DNA from: Lumbricus terrestris
Taxonomy: Eukaryota > Annelida > Clitellata > Crassiclitellata > Lumbricidae
Direction: 5' to 3'
Assembly (NCBI GenBank): GCA_949752735.1
Contig: OX457053.1
Coordinates: 24,359,682 to 24,423,681 of the forward strand
DNA: 64,000 bases
The notes beneath the pieces are model-generated. The model searched no databases and was not told where the DNA came from. It worked only from the letters and a program-made list of their open reading frames with translations. The position numbers and the translations under genes are program-made. Shown here in pieces: positions 1-12,188 of the stretch; the first letter of the stretch is position 1; every line of letters begins with the position of its first letter.

Positions 1-1201
1 ATTGATAGTCGTTGGACATTCTTCGTTCTATCCCATTGTTTATCCTCTGCTTCATCAGCGTCATCTCACTCGACTCCGACCGATGCACGTACAGTCCGTC
101 CGTCGCATCTACCGGAAGTACCTTGCACAGCCACCGCCACCAGCAGTGGCAGCACCAGCACCTCCTCTCCGAGCACACCTCCTCGCGAAGAATCCTCCGA
201 AACCTCTCTCGAAACGCCACGTAGACGAAGAAGTTGGTCGACGCGTTGAATACGATGAGTACGTTGGAGACGCTGGCCGCGTAGAACAGCGGATGCGGAC
301 ACGTCCAACTTCCGGGGTTGCCCTCGGAGGCGTACTTGAGGATGTTGATGACGCGGTCCGGTGTGTGACAGACGAGGAACTCGACGATGATGATGATCAT
401 GACTATTGTGATGTTCTTCTCCTGCGATCCGATGTACGTGATCGAGTTGCGGCGCATGTTCCTCATGGAGACTCGGAGACGTCGGACGAGCAGGGTGTTG
501 AAGCAGACTAGAAGTAGGATGGGAACCCCGAGTATAACGGTCGTGTAGATTACGTTGAAGTAGACCATGTCTACCAGTTTGTTCTGTCCGAAGTCCGTCA
601 CCACGGTGACAGCTACCGACTCGTTTCGACCGTTCGGACGGTACTCGACATCGTACTGGAACAATCGAGGTACGTTCAGAAGTACGGATAGGACAGCTAC
701 GATGATCACCTGGACCTGGGCCCTTCGAACAGTCAGGATGCGGTTGAATGCGAACGGCTTACAGACGGCGAGGAATCGATTGATGGCCAGGAGTACCGTG
801 GTCCAGACGGTCATGCATTTGGTGACGTACCCCAACGGGTTGACGTACTTCTTGAGGTAGGGCACGGCGGGCAGGACCAGCGCTCTGGCGCCCGGGAGGG
901 GACCGATGCCGACGAAGACGGACAGTACGACGAGGGAGACGAGGAGAAGGGCGTTGTCGGCCACGGCCAGGGTCTGAAGGAGGAAGGCGGCCACCTCGTT
1001 GTGCTTGTCCCGCTGGAGGACGATGATCGACAGGGTGTTGCCGGCCAGTCCTAGAAGACAGAGGACTCCGATGAGGACCGTGTTGAGGTAGAAGGAGAAG
1101 TCGAGGCAGAAGGACTGGACCGAAGCGGCGGACGCTGCGTCAAGGACGGTGGCGTTCATCTGGATCGGGTACAGAGACAGGTTGAAGGATGCGGACTCCA
1201 T
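1..1201 (-). CDS. FMRFamide-receptor-like class A GPCR (3' end off the window)
   Basis: Read on the minus strand from an ATG at 1201, the frame stays open for 400 codons and leaves the window without a stop. It is therefore intronless in this span. Seen: a short N-terminus with possible N-glycosylation sites (NLS, NAT), then seven hydrophobic segments. TM1 carries GNTLSII, TM2 LAVADNALL, the TM3 end [12 protein letters not shown] (DRY replaced by NRF), TM6 [10 protein letters not shown] and TM7 [12 protein letters not shown] (NPxxY degenerate). The stretch [12 protein letters not shown] before TM3 and the CKPF after it resemble invertebrate FMRFamide/neuropeptide receptors. That family couples peptide ligands to G proteins at the plasma membrane; the ligand here is not predictable. 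After TM7 and helix 8 comes a Cys/Trp-rich tail ([12 protein letters not shown]), perhaps palmitoylated. The region is GC-rich compared with its surroundings, as expected for constrained coding DNA. Confidence 0.88.
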   Translation of the reverse strand, partial: MESASFNLSLYPIQMNATVLDAASAASVQSFCLDFSFYLNTVLIGVLCLLGLAGNTLSIIVLQRDKHNEVAAFLLQTLAVADNALLLVSLVVLSVFVGIGPLPGARALVLPAVPYLKKYVNPLGYVTKCMTVWTTVLLAINRFLAVCKPFAFNRILTVRRAQVQVIIVAVLSVLLNVPRLFQYDVEYRPNGRNESVAVTVVTDFGQNKLVDMVYFNVIYTTVILGVPILLLVCFNTLLVRRLRVSMRNMRRNSITYIGSQEKNITIVMIIIIVEFLVCHTPDRVINILKYASEGNPGSWTCPHPLFYAASVSNVLIVFNASTNFFVYVAFRERFRRILREEVCSERRCWCCHCWWRWLCKVLPVDATDGLYVHRSESSEMTLMKQRINNGIERRMSNDYQ

Positions 1202-1256
1202 CTCTTCTTTCTTTAACCTCAGCAGCAGCAGCAGCTGTAACAGATGAATTGAACTA

Positions 1257-1521
1257 TTCATTCATTCATTCATTCATTCATTCATTCATTCATTCATTCA
1301 TTCATTCATTCATCAATCCATCCATCCATCCATCCATCCATCCATCCATCCATCCATCCATCCATCCATCCATCCATCCATCCATCCATCCATCCATCCA
1401 TCCATCCATCCATCCATCCATCCATCCATCCATCCATCCATCCATCCATCCATCCATCCATCCATCCATCCATCCATCCATCCATCCATCCATCCATCCA
1501 TCCATCCATCCATCCATCTAT

Positions 1522-1556
<35 letters not shown>

Positions 1557-1605
1557 CACACATACATACATACATACATACATACATTCATTCATTCATT
1601 TAATA
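1257..1605. repeat. Compound tetranucleotide microsatellite
   Basis: Successive uninterrupted blocks: (CATT)n to about 1313, (CATC)n to about 1518, (ACGC)n to about 1556, (ACAT)n to about 1588, then a few ATTC units. Open frames across it (IHPS, MDGW repeats) are repeat artefacts. Confidence 0.97.
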
Positions 1606-1644
1606 GATTTACATATTTCCCCTTCAAGACCATCTACTCGAGAT

Positions 1645-1870
1645 GTGGGACGCGGAGGTGTAGCGGTAGCGTCGGTGCCTTGGAGCCGGAGTATTCCAGG
1701 TTCGAATCCACCTCAAGCCGCCGCGTAGGGACCTTGAGCAAGTCCTTCACTCGCAATCGCTCGGGCGCATCGGCGTGAAACTCAGATGCAGTGTCGGTAC
1801 TGCAGTCGGGAGCGCTTCTGAGTAGGGATCTTGAAACGGCGCTATAAAAATGGAGAAATAAACAATAAAA
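1645..1870 (+). mobile_element. tRNA-derived SINE, copy 1
   Basis: A tRNA-like head has a box-A-like stretch near 1660 (TGTAGCGGTAGCG) and a box B at about 1700 (GGTTCGAATCC). It is followed by a body with ACCTTGAGCAAGTCCTTCAC and TCGGGAGCGCTTCTGAGTA, and an A-rich end near 1850-1870. The same order of blocks recurs at 63486-63720, which defines a SINE family. Transcription would be by RNA polymerase III; retrotransposition would depend on a LINE. Confidence 0.8.
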
Positions 1871-2406
1871 AAGACTCGGAGACGCTCCCGATACAACCCC
1901 GGCTAAAGAGAACAGTTTTAAGAGATATTTTAGGCCTATAGAACTTGGTCCAAGTGGCATAAGACGCACATATAGATCTATAGTTTCACAGGGAACTCAT
2001 TATTCCTGATTGCAGGGCCAGCGACAGAAAAGCAACAGAACCATAGATCTCAGGCTTACACGATGAACTGTAATTCCATTACTTTTTCTATTTTACTTAT
2101 CTATTTTGAGTTATCGTAGTTCAGATGCGTATTTGCACCCTTGTAAAGGCATGGCTGTGTTACGGCGCCATATAGAAATCGTCATTGCTATTATTTGAAT
2201 TAGAAATTAGCAGACGGCTGGTACTTTAGAGTCCAATCTACTTGTTTACGTTTCGATTGAAACACAGGAACGTACTTTGATTGATGACTGGGATGAAAAA
2301 CAGAATGTACCGTATCTCTGATAATGGACTGATCAAAGCATAGAGTGTGCATCTGTTCAAAACAAAAGTAGGCCCTATAAACGCTAAGTCTATATAGGCT
2401 ATATAT
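1871..2406. other. Intergenic, no gene seen
   Basis: No coding signal. The segment 2136-2171, ending GTGTTACGGCGCCATATAG, reappears inverted at about 4848-4890, so a small dispersed repeat is present. Confidence 0.5.
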
Positions 2407-2744
2407 CAGTCGTTCCCAAACCGTGGCCCGCGGGCCAAAAGTGGCCTGCCAGGCCTTAAAAAATGGCCCTTATCTCATAAAGAATTAACAGAAATGTATG
2501 AAAAATTACAATTTAGACAGGATAGAACACATTATTATTTTCTATTACAAATTATTTTATTTTGACGTTTATAAATAACATCAAACATACTATTTTGATT
2601 CGATTGTAGCACTTCTATATGCTTTTATTTAATTACATTCCAGCCTTGTGGCCCCTTAATGTCCTTAAACTATGAAAAAGTGGCCCTCGTGTCCTCCAAC
2701 TTAGAAAATGTGGCCCTAAAGTCAAAAACGTTTGGGAACCACTG
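2407..2744. mobile_element. hAT-like MITE with imperfect terminal inverted repeats
   Basis: The left end reads CAGTCGTTCCCAAAC and the right end is the inverse of CAGTGGTTCCCAAAC, one mismatch in 15. The ends match the hAT YARNG-type consensus. Inside are several GTGGCCC motifs but no transposase frame. No perfect 8-bp target duplication is visible (flanks CTATATAT and ATATAGAT), so the copy looks old. Confidence 0.65.
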
Positions 2745-3600
2745 ATATAGATGGAAACACAAGAACGTACCTTCGACTGAATATAGTAATAGCTCCCTCT
2801 CAAGACGACAGCTCACATAGAAAGATGTCCAACGTTTCAGCAGCAAACAGCAGCTGAAGCCTTCAGTTGATTCAGCACATTGTGCCTCTCCAATCATCAG
2901 CTATCCATTTCAACAGAACACGACTGGCATCATCTGTCATGCCCTTCACTAAGAATATCAACCAGCTGATCCAGATTGTCCAGCCGAGCACCGACTCAGT
3001 CTAGTTCCGGTCAAGGTCCACGGAGATGTCCAGCGAACGACGATCGTCTGACCACAGTGTCCACTACCCTCGCTTGACCGTACGTCGCCGGCAAGTATCG
3101 TATTCCTACGCGGCTGCCGCCATAGTTCCGTTCTGCGCGTTTCCGGTCGCCAGTTTCGATGTTTCACCGGAAATGCCACACAGCGGATGGGACGAACGAG
3201 TCCAGACGACGTTTATCAGTCCAGATGTCCAAGCGAATGAGAGGAACTTCCGGTCAGTTGTGCGTCCACCGAGGAGACGGCCCATTTGGTCAGCGACGCT
3301 GGACACAGCAGCGCCGCGTGGGGAAGAGGGGTTGGAGTTGGGGAGTTGAGACGCAGGAGAGTGATTCTTCTTTTTGGTATGGTGAGGATCGAATCGCAAA
3401 GGCTGTTAGATTCCGATCGGATGTCTGAACAATTACGCAAACGGATTTCGGTGGCCACCACCACACAGGAGGTTGAGGAGGATGAGATGACTACTGTGAG
3501 ATGGTCTGTGATTGGTTGGAGGCATTTATAGAATTGGACGGTCAGAACGACTCGAGCCGAGTCGACGCATTTAACACCCGACTGCTTTTAGCTATAATTG
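2745..3600. other. CpG-containing unique region, unassigned
   Basis: From about 2990 to 3540 the sequence is richer in GC and CpG than its neighbours, and frames of 80-107 codons are open on both strands. None resembles a known family. It lies upstream of the minus-strand receptor gene, so it could hold its promoter or a 5' non-coding exon; this is inference only. Confidence 0.3.
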
Positions 3601-3601
3601 G

Positions 3602-4035
3602 CATGCTCCTCCGTCCGTCTGTCTGCCTGTCGGTCCGCCTGTCTCTGTGTGTCTATCTGTGAGTCCGTTTATCTGTCTTTATGTGAAGCAGATAAACAGA
3701 CAGTGTGTATACATGTAGTGTCTGTCTAGTTGTCCGTCTCTCAGTGTATCGTCTGTGTTTCTTGTCTGTATGCCTGCTTGTCTGTTTCTGTCTGTCTGTG
3801 TGTCCGTCTGTCTTCCTGTCTGTATGCCTGTTGTCTGTTTGTCTCTCTGTGTGTCCGTCTGTCTTCCTGTATGTACGCCTGTCTGTCTGTTTCTGTGTTC
3901 CATCTATCTGCGTGTCTATATATGCTTGTTTGTCTGTTTCTGTCTGCTTCTGTCTGTATCTCAGTTTGTCCGTCTATCTGCCTATCTGTCTATGCATCAG
4001 CCAGCCAGTCTGTCTGCTTTTCTGTCTCCTTGTCA
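3602..4035. repeat. Degenerate (CTGT)n microsatellite
   Basis: About 430 bases of CTGT/CCGT/CTGC units (GTCTGTCTGT). The Cys/Ser/Leu/Val-rich frames across it are artefacts. Confidence 0.9.
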
Positions 4036-4339
4036 ACCTAAATCAAGCAAAAGAACGATGGCTCAGTTGATTCGCATTTCTCCAATTATTCTCCTTGGCT
4101 GTTCTCACGAGATCCACGAGATCTGGACCTTGGTTGTTCGTCGCAAACAACCTTTCCGCATTGGGTCAACGGACAACTTCCACCACACTGGCTGGTATAC
4201 ACAAAACCTCTTGGTCAGCTGCAGAGGTGTGCAGTATTTCTGCCGGCTGATGCAGTTGGTGTATCAATGGAGGGTGACTGGTCACCTTTAATCCACGAGT
4301 GCCGTCAGTTCATTCAGCTCCTTTAAGAAAACAAACAGA

Positions 4340-4340
<1 letters not shown>
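4036..4340. other. Intergenic, no gene seen
   Basis: Unique-looking sequence following the CTGT repeat. A short open frame continues from the repeat and shows no family resemblance. Confidence 0.4.
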
Positions 4341-4394
<54 letters not shown>

Positions 4395-4401
4395 TAATAA
4401 T

Positions 4402-4431
<30 letters not shown>
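4340..4431. repeat. (AAT)n microsatellite
   Basis: Nearly pure AAT/TAA units, interrupted once near 4392. Confidence 0.95.
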
Positions 4432-4432
<1 letters not shown>

Positions 4433-5163
4433 GGGCCGTTCCAGACTGTGATTTTATATTAGGCGGTAGCGAAGTCCCTGAGGGATCCTGTATACCTCGG
4501 GGCAAAAAAAATAAATAAAAAAATAAAAAAATAAAAATAATAATAATAATAATAATAAGCTAGTTACTTACTAGTTTATTGCTTGCTAATTTATTAATTA
4601 CACAGTTACACAACTATAAATAAATTTAAAAAATAATAATAATAGGCCTAATAATAAGGCCGTGCACTTATTCCAGCGGTTAACCATTTGCACACAAAGA
4701 TTTAAAATGCAGTAGCAATCAGAGGCACGTTCGCACAGCGCACTGTGGACGAGGACCACTAACTGCATAGGATAGATTCTTAAAGCCTGAAAGATCCTAT
4801 GTATCTTGGGTTAAAAAGAATAATACTAATAATAATTACGACAACTTATGTGGCGCCGTAACACGGCTATGCTGTTACAAGGGCGCCTTATAAGACAACT
4901 AACAGGCGGGACAAACCCTATATAGACAAGTACGATTTTAACATCGATTTCAAAGAGTATAAGTCTGCTTGTTTACGTACTATCGTGTTGCAGTATATTC
5001 TATAGTCAATATATACATAATCATATATATATATATATATATTATTTATGACATAAATTATACATTTGTATGCACTCTATATATTCATTGAGAACGTCTG
5101 GTCTCTCGCTGTTGTATACGTCAACACGAGGGCGCCGTGCACTGTGACGCATTCGTCGACTCA
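4432..5163. other. Intergenic, AT-rich; one inverted repeat
   Basis: No gene. At about 4851-4888 GGCGCCGTAACA and TGTTACAAGGGCGCC form an imperfect stem. A second AAT run lies at 4535-4557 and a (TA)n run at 5025-5041. Confidence 0.45.
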
Positions 5164-5171
5164 GTCGGAAC

Positions 5172-5607
5172 CATAGATGTAAAAAACGTTTTTTTCCGTT
5201 TTTTATTCTCTCCCAAAAAACGTCGTTTTTTTCGTTTTTTATTTATCCCATCGTTTTTCATCGTTTTTTATTCTTTCTTTAACTTTATTTATTCATTTAC
5301 TTTCGGTTATTATTTTCCTTAATTTTCACTTTTTTCTGATATTCCTTATGTTTTCCGCCAACTCTCAAGAATTCATCTAACTAAAGTCATTATTTCATCG
5401 GTTAACATCATCATTTAAGAGATAGCCTGCGTGTAGTAGGTTCCTAATGAATGTTTTCAAGCTTAAAATGCGGTTTTAGATGTAGCAAAGTCAAATTATT
5501 TACCGTTTCCGTTTTTTTCATCGTTTTTTTGTCGTTTTTTATTTTTTCGAAAAAAACGACGTTTTTTTCCGTTTTTTATTTCGTTTCCATCGTTTTTTAC
5601 ATCTATG
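5172..5607. mobile_element. hAT-superfamily MITE with perfect 8-bp target duplication
   Basis: The ends are CATAGATGTAAAAAACG and its exact inverse. They are flanked on both sides by GTCGGAAC (5164-5171 and 5608-5615), an 8-bp duplication typical of hAT transposases. The interior is 436 bp of AT-rich DNA with many CGTTTTTT blocks in both orientations and no transposase. It must have been moved in trans. Confidence 0.9.
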
Positions 5608-5615
5608 GTCGGAAC

Positions 5616-6879
5616 AATTGTCCCATTGACATTCGAAATGTGTCTTTAATTAAACTGCTTTAAGTCTTATTTTCCAGCTATGTTAGACTCACTTGTTAGG
5701 ATGAATTATTTGCAATTAAGGCCATGTCCTGTTGTTCTGGGAGGTCCCAAAAATAGACATTGCATATATACATAATATAGATCTATATATACAATATATA
5801 CTTAATACCTATACTTAATTATACAGCATAGGCTAGTCTATGTATTTATATATATATACAATATTGAGACTGTATGGACTACACAGGCCAGCGTTTCCCA
5901 AAGTGGGTTTCACAGAACCCAAGGGTTCTGCGGATTGAACCCCGGGGTTCTGTGAAAAGATATACATGTATAGTTAAATGCTTTCTTACTATGAATGCTT
6001 ATAATAATTATTGGCTACGAAACCATTCAAAGTAGGCGAACACCATCTAAGTCTTCTAATGAAGATTATACTAACTTATAATTGACATGACGCAAATGAA
6101 GGAGAATTGCAATCAAACGAGATCGATGTATATGGAATGGACTATAGTTAAAGAATACCCCACTAACTGAAGTTTTTGCCATTTGCCACGTAAACACTGT
6201 AGGCCCTATACGAAAATGCATTCTCATATTCTATAGGGTGTCCAATAAGTTCGTGCTAAACACACCGGAAGTTTAGAAAAGCGGTCTTTTTGGTTAACTT
6301 ACCAGATATCGAAAACAGCAATGCCTACATTATTTCGAATTTCTATCAAGCTTAGCGCAAAATTCCTAAAATGCCTCACATAGTCAAACTTTAATTCACG
6401 GATGAACAAAAGAAACGGTGTGCACCGTTTGACGCTAGCAGCCTATAAATCCACCATATAAATTAGAGAAACAAATGGCACAACATTTAATTTCTCTTGA
6501 CGAGTGTCATTCATTCATTCATTCATAGCATTTATATAGCGCCCCTTCAAGAAACTAGAGCGTAGGCTATGCCCTAATGCCACAAATCTATGGAGCGTTG
6601 TTGGTTTAAATTCCTGAATCGTTTAGAAGCTTTTCCGAACCCCTAAAATGGCCTATTTACTTTCTTTATAGGCCTAATATTCGGGCCACAGGTTTACTTC
6701 ACTGACTTGTTCTTGGTAGTAAACTTGAAAAATTCAGACAGAACTTGTTTCGTGATTTGGGTCCAAGATGCTGTTATTGTTTATGCGCAACCTGTACTTT
6801 AAAGCATAAATAGCTATATACCATGTTGACTAAATGCCGAAAAATCTCAATTTTGAAATGTCTTGAACTGTCGTTAACC
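5616..6879. other. Intergenic; possible hAT end with hairpin at 5888-5958
   Basis: At 5888 CAGCGTTTCCCAAAGTGGG resembles a hAT terminus. It is followed by TTTCACAGAACCC and, about 25 bases on, its inverse GGGGTTCTGTGAAA. A fragment typical of SINE/LINE 3' ends (TTTATATAGCGCC) is at about 6531. No gene is recognised. Confidence 0.45.
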
Positions 6880-7212
6880 TTGTGTCTTGGTCTCGATCTC
6901 CACTGTCTCGGTCTCGGTCTCCACTGTCTTGGTATCAATCCCACTGTCTTGGTCTCCAGTCCCCACTGTCTTGGTCTCGGTCTCCACAGCCTTGGTCTCG
7001 GTTCCACTGTCTCGGTCTCGGTCCCCACCGTCTTGGTCAGGGTCCCACTGTCTTGGTCTCGATCCACACTGTCTCGGTCTCGGTCCCCATTGTTTGGTCT
7101 CAGTCCCCACTGTCTTGGTCTCGGGCCCCACTGTCTTGGTCTCGGTCGCAATGTCTCGGTCTCGATCCCACTGTCTCGGTCTCGGTTCCCACCGTCTTGG
7201 TCTCGGTCTTGA
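6880..7212. repeat. GGTCTC/GGTCTT minisatellite
   Basis: About 15 degenerate copies of a roughly 21-base unit, CACTGTCTTGGTCTCGGTCC. Open frames in all phases (up to 148 codons) result from the repeat. The hexamer GGTCTY is shared with the hAT element at 39952-40469. Confidence 0.85.
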
Positions 7213-7915
7213 AGCCTCAAGTCTGCTTATAGATGAGTAAGTAAGTAACTCTCAATGGATTTGCTAAACATTCATTTTCCACCTCAGAACAAATCGTGAT
7301 CGTAATCGTAATCTCCAAATGTCCAGAGCGCCACTCGAAAACCAAGCGCAGGGCAACAGCTTATTCACGAGCGCTGTGTCAAGTCAGAAGGGTTGTCTCC
7401 AAACCTGAAAACAAAGATTCTAATCCAGCGGGGATTTGACCTCTGACCTTTCTTCTATAACGTTAACCGACATGCAGACAATTCGACCAGAGACACATAA
7501 ACTATAAATAGAACTGCAGGTGAAAGACATAAATAAATCATCACTCACGTGTGCAGCACATACCAACGCTTTCTACATCGTTAGAATTTGAATAAAATGA
7601 CGAATTTAATATCCGATTCTGACGCGATACTTGCTAAACCGAATACCATTCGTTTCTATTAAAATCGTGAAGGTAAAAGCAAGTAAAGAACGCAGGTAGA
7701 ACGATGGTAAAAACAAGCGAAGGTATAAGGAATTAAAAGACGGGCGTCTATCGCCTTTACACGGCTCAACTGATGTGGCTAGGCTCGAATGCCTACCATT
7801 CATTATAGGCTATACATATACAATGTATGTATAGATACATGTATCTTCGCGTACGCGGCGTACGTATGAATAATATACAAATATGTTTACATATTTATGC
7901 GCAGATGCGTAACGC

Positions 7916-7916
<1 letters not shown>
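7213..7916. other. Intergenic, no gene seen
   Basis: Contains a short stretch near 7350-7380 (CAGCTTATTCACGAGC) that also occurs in cystatin A intron 1. Otherwise nothing is recognised. Confidence 0.4.
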
Positions 7917-8006
<90 letters not shown>

Positions 8007-8246
8007 ATTGTACATATATATATGCGTACAACTGTCTGCTCTCTGTCTCTGTCAGGTTGTCTGTTTGTCTCTCAGTGTCTTTCTCTGTGTTTGTCTGTGT
8101 CTGTTTGTGTCTCTGCCTGTCTCTGTCTGTCTCTCTCTGTTTCATTATCATACATGTCCTCTGTCTGTTTCTTTCTTTCTTTCTGTTTGTCTAGATGTCC
8201 CTCTCTGTTTGTCTCTCTGTCTCTTTCTGTCTTGTCTGTCTAGTAT
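7917..8246. repeat. (TA)n followed by degenerate (CTGT)n
   Basis: TA units run from 7917 to about 8001, then TCTGTCTCTGT-type units to 8246. Tyr/Ile and Cys/Leu/Ser frames here are artefacts. Confidence 0.93.
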
Positions 8247-8580
8247 TTAGGGCATTTCTGATCAAAGCCTAAAACATTCCCGTCGTCAGATCGACCCTTG
8301 AAGCGGGGTGGGAGTGGGGGGGGGACTAGGGGGTGAGGCAATGGACGGAGGGGGGTGACACACATCAGAAGGCTCCCTAAGCTGTGACCTCTGTTAAAGA
8401 ATTCCCGTTGCTCGTAAAAAATTCAGCAATTTCAATTTCAGCGTCGTCGGAAAGTTAATACCCTCCCTCTGTCTGTCTATGTCTGTATGTACATATGCCT
8501 GCCTGTTTGTCCCTGTCTTTCTCTCAAGTACCACTAGCGGTGCTGTAAAGACCCTAACTTTGCACACTGACGTTATGTAG
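8247..8580. other. Intergenic, G-rich patch
   Basis: A G-rich tract at 8305-8355 (GGGGTGGGAGTGGGGGGGG) is the only notable feature. It could form a G-quadruplex on the plus strand. Confidence 0.4.
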
Positions 8581-8589
8581 ATAGCCTAT

Positions 8590-8815
8590 ATATTATATAA
8601 CAGACATACAGATGGACAGAAAGACAGACAGACGGGCAAAAGACAGTCAAACAGACGGACATACAGACAGACGGACAGCCACACTGAAGACCAAAGAGCT
8701 GACAGACAGATGGACCAGACAGACAGTCAAACAGATAGACAGAGAAGAGAGAGACAGACAGAGGCAGAGAGGAAGACATATGAACATAACCAGATAGACA
8801 GACGGACAAATACAA
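8590..8815. repeat. Degenerate (CAGA)n microsatellite
   Basis: Units of CAGA, CGGA and CATA, the complement of the CTGT family elsewhere in the window. Confidence 0.9.
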
Positions 8816-9280
8816 GCAAACAAACTTGCGAATGAACAGTGAGCCAGAAGAATACTGTATGCTTAAGCAAGCATAAAAGGCGCTCTAATTTTATGCATCA
8901 AGCGGTTGAATGACTTCTTCCATCCTCTGTATAGTAGTAGACCCTATACAGGTATTTATAAGATTTGTATGGATCCGCGTTCGTATGTGTGTCTACTACT
9001 GTCTATGCCTGCGTATCTCTGTGCGTGTGTAGATATAAAAGTAGCCTACAGAAGTATAAAATCTAAATAATGTGCTATAATTAGACACTCATCGTGATAT
9101 ATAGCGTAGATACATGTATGTATATATTATGTTATATATATACATGCTATTATAAATAGTGGCAGATAGGCTACATGCATGTAATATTACTACATTGCAT
9201 TTTATGTGCCTTAGTCATGTAGGTGAATGACATTTATTAAGGTCGTCGTTATCATCATAATTATATGCATTATGCATACG
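8816..9280. other. Intergenic, no gene seen
   Basis: AT-rich sequence with TATATA runs near 9119-9145; no coding signal. Confidence 0.4.
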
Positions 9281-9281
9281 A

Positions 9282-9316
<35 letters not shown>

Positions 9317-9475
9317 CGCACGCACACGCACACACACACACATACATACATACATACATACATACATACATACATACATACATACATACATACATACATA
9401 CATACATACATACATACATACATACATACATACACACAGACAGACAGACATACATACACACAGACAGACAGGCTG
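9281..9475. repeat. (CA)n/(ACAT)n/(CAGA)n compound microsatellite
   Basis: ACAT units, then CA/CG dinucleotides, then a long run of ACAT (about 9340-9434) ending in CAGA units. Confidence 0.96.
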
Positions 9476-10877
9476 ATACGTAAGCAAGATGACAAGATAC
9501 ACATTTATTATCCAAACTCCTCCACGCATTTGGCACATTTTCGACCGACCGACCGATTGTTCATTTTATATTGACATAAACAAATATAGGCCTACCCTAA
9601 AATTCAGCTCTTGTAATATATCAATGTATCATTTCTAAGATCTGAAAATAGAACGCATTATGCTTTTATGCTTTCTTAAGTATACGATATTGTCTAAATA
9701 AAGATTTCAAGGATCTCAAAATAGAACGCTGTTATGCACCAATTACTTATTTGCACAAATATATATTAAATCTCAAAGACCTTAAGTAAAGCGCCGATAT
9801 AATAGGCTTATAATATTAGAGGCGTATACTCAGTCTGGTTCACTGTACATGTTCAATGACTCCAAGCATGATGTTAACGCCTGCAATAAGAAACGCAACG
9901 TCCGCCTAACGATATATAGCCTCGATCAGTAATTCTTCACCACCTTCGAAAGTTTAGAATTAATGATTAGTAGGAGGATATTGTAAAGACCTGGACTATA
10001 TACTCTCTATAGGTTATAGGTTATATAGGCTCAGGGCTGTTTTAAAGGAATTTTTAGAACTGCACAACTCCTTCTTTCTTTTCCCATCATCCACATCCAT
10101 GGTAAATTATTTCCAATCGGAGAACAATAACCTTTTTTTATAGTTTTAACTGTACGAAAGTGCTTCTACAACTGCACGTTTTGTGTACAACTGCACGTTA
10201 AAAAGTCCTGGTTATAGACTATATAAATGAGGACATATGGCATCACTTAGAGTCTTAGACTAACACTATACGGGAAGCAATATAGTTTCAAATCAAATCA
10301 TTTTATTTGACAACCAACAAACAATCAAAAGAAACAAACGTTTACAATTATTATGATAAAGCAGCGTATACGCAAGTAATCTTTGTAATAGTTTGCATTC
10401 GGTTGCACAGAGGAACCGGAATGGGTCTTACAACCCCGCTATATAGGCTAGGTAGCCCCTGGGCGGTGATAGGCTACCATGAAAAATGATAGCCATTATA
10501 GGTTGCGGTTGTGTGGTCCTGACACAATTATTATGCGACTTGTAAACAGCAGACACCTTAACTAATAGCACAGCTTCGCATTCTACTATTATACAGACCA
10601 ATTTGACGAATTTAGACCGAGACCGAAGCCAATTATTGAGATCGTTGGTTCGCATTCATCACCGCGCCGCCAAACAACTGAAGTATAAACTACTGATGAT
10701 GATATAAAAGTAATAAGTTAATAACTTACCTTATAATTATTAATTTGAGGATTCTTAGTTCCCAAAGGTTTGTTGGCCAATTATGCATGCGGATTGATAC
10801 TGTGGTGGTTGTAATTGCAGCGAGTATGGATGTACAACAAAAGAACACAACGAATGGATCCTTAAAATCGTCATTAT
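9476..10877. other. Intergenic; possible LINE 3' end near 10290
   Basis: At 10288-10312 TTTCAAATCAAATC followed by ATTTTATTTGAC resembles the 3' terminus of a minus-strand CR1-like LINE. The rest shows no gene. Confidence 0.35.
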
Positions 10878-10954
10878 AATCTCATCATCATCATCATCAT
10901 CATCGTCATCGTCATCGTCCATCGTCCATCGTCCATCGTCACCGTCACCATCAC

Positions 10955-11049
<95 letters not shown>
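10878..11049. repeat. (ATC)n microsatellite
   Basis: Trinucleotide ATC/GTC repeats. Asp-rich and Met-rich frames here are artefacts. The equivalent position in duplicate B (30150-30241) carries the same repeat, so it predates the duplication. Confidence 0.95.
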
Positions 11050-11050
<1 letters not shown>

Positions 11051-11418
11051 TTTCCACAAAAGACAACTGCAAGATCTTCTAAAAACATGGGAACAAGCGA
11101 TAGAAACTCCAAAGCAACAGCAAGACAAAAAATGACAAAAGCAAGTTTAATCTCGTATGCAAATTCGGTTGGTTCAATAATTTCATATAGAGATCGGTAA
11201 TGATTAATTATCAATAATTATCTAATCGATCATAATTCAATCGGTTACAAGTTACAACTAAACACCGTTCAATGCCCTCATCCTGCATCAAAACAGACAT
11301 AGGATTCTATGTTGTGATTATAGCATCTTTCGGAGTTGTTTAACTTTCTGCTGATTGCTTTCAGCATGTGTAATTTGTAATCTTTACAAGTCTGTAGGCT
11401 ACCGGATATGTTTAGCCG

Positions 11419-11945
11419 ATGCATCGATTTGTGTATATAGGCCTACGTATCTATTGTGTGTATGTATCGGATGTATCCATTTGTGTATATCTAGTTTTGT
11501 ATACGTATCTACTTTGTTTATGTATAATCATAGCCATCAATTTATTGAGCCAAGCAAACAAAATAACAGCACGTCAAATTGTACAAGCAAATCACTTGGC
11601 TACAAAAGGAAACCCTGGTTAGGGCCACCTATAATATGCACGCCTTCTGGCGCTAGATGGTTTGTGTATGCATCCATTTGTGTATACGTCTATTTATTTT
11701 TATGTATGTATCCATTTGTGTATATCTATTTTTTATACGTAGCCTATTTATTTTGTGTATATATTCATTTGTGTATGCATCCATTTGTGTATACATATCT
11801 ATTTTGTGTATATTTATATTCATTTGTGCATTCATTTATTTTTGTATACTTATCTATTTCGTGTATGTATCCACTTGTGTATGCATCTGCCTTTTTTATA
11901 CGTATAACCGTATCTATTTTGTGTATGTACCCACTTGTGTGCGAT
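11419..11945. repeat. Degenerate TTTGTGTATGTATCCA minisatellite
   Basis: Diverged units of roughly 16-35 bases built on CATTTGTGTAT and ATCTATTTTGTGTATG. A shorter version is at 30595-30715 in duplicate B. Frames here are repeat artefacts. Confidence 0.7.
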
Positions 11946-12188
11946 GTTTGATGTGTGATGCAATGCAATCAACCGCTGCAATCATGATTTATAGTGGGTG
12001 GGAACGGCGTTCCCACTGCTATAAAATTCTGCTGAGCTTGCGTTCCCACTGCTCACCATGCATGGAACCCTTTAAAAACATGCGTTCCAACAAATCCTTC
12101 ATAGACATTCCCACTGCTCACTCAAACCACTTTAACTACTGCCTGTAGCAGCAGCACTGACTGTTTCACTAAACTCAACTCAAGACTT

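Noticed and set aside
2..860. Plus-strand frames of up to 169 codons over the receptor gene
   Set aside because: They are antisense to the 400-codon minus-strand GPCR frame, which has seven hydrophobic segments and family motifs; the plus-strand products have none.
1645..1720. Functional tRNA genes at 1645, 19146, 32880 and 63486
   Set aside because: Box A and B are present but the cloverleaf acceptor stems do not pair convincingly, and the sequences continue into SINE bodies or an LTR.
3026..3531. Overlapping 80-107 codon frames on both strands as genes
   Set aside because: No family resemblance, no codon pattern consistent on one strand; high GC lowers stop frequency.
6774..7240. 148-codon Arg/Pro-rich frame and its counterparts
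   Set aside because: Encoded by the GGTCTC minisatellite in every phase.
10755..11128. Poly-Asp and poly-Met frames
   Set aside because: Products of the ATC trinucleotide repeat; also at 30150-30241.
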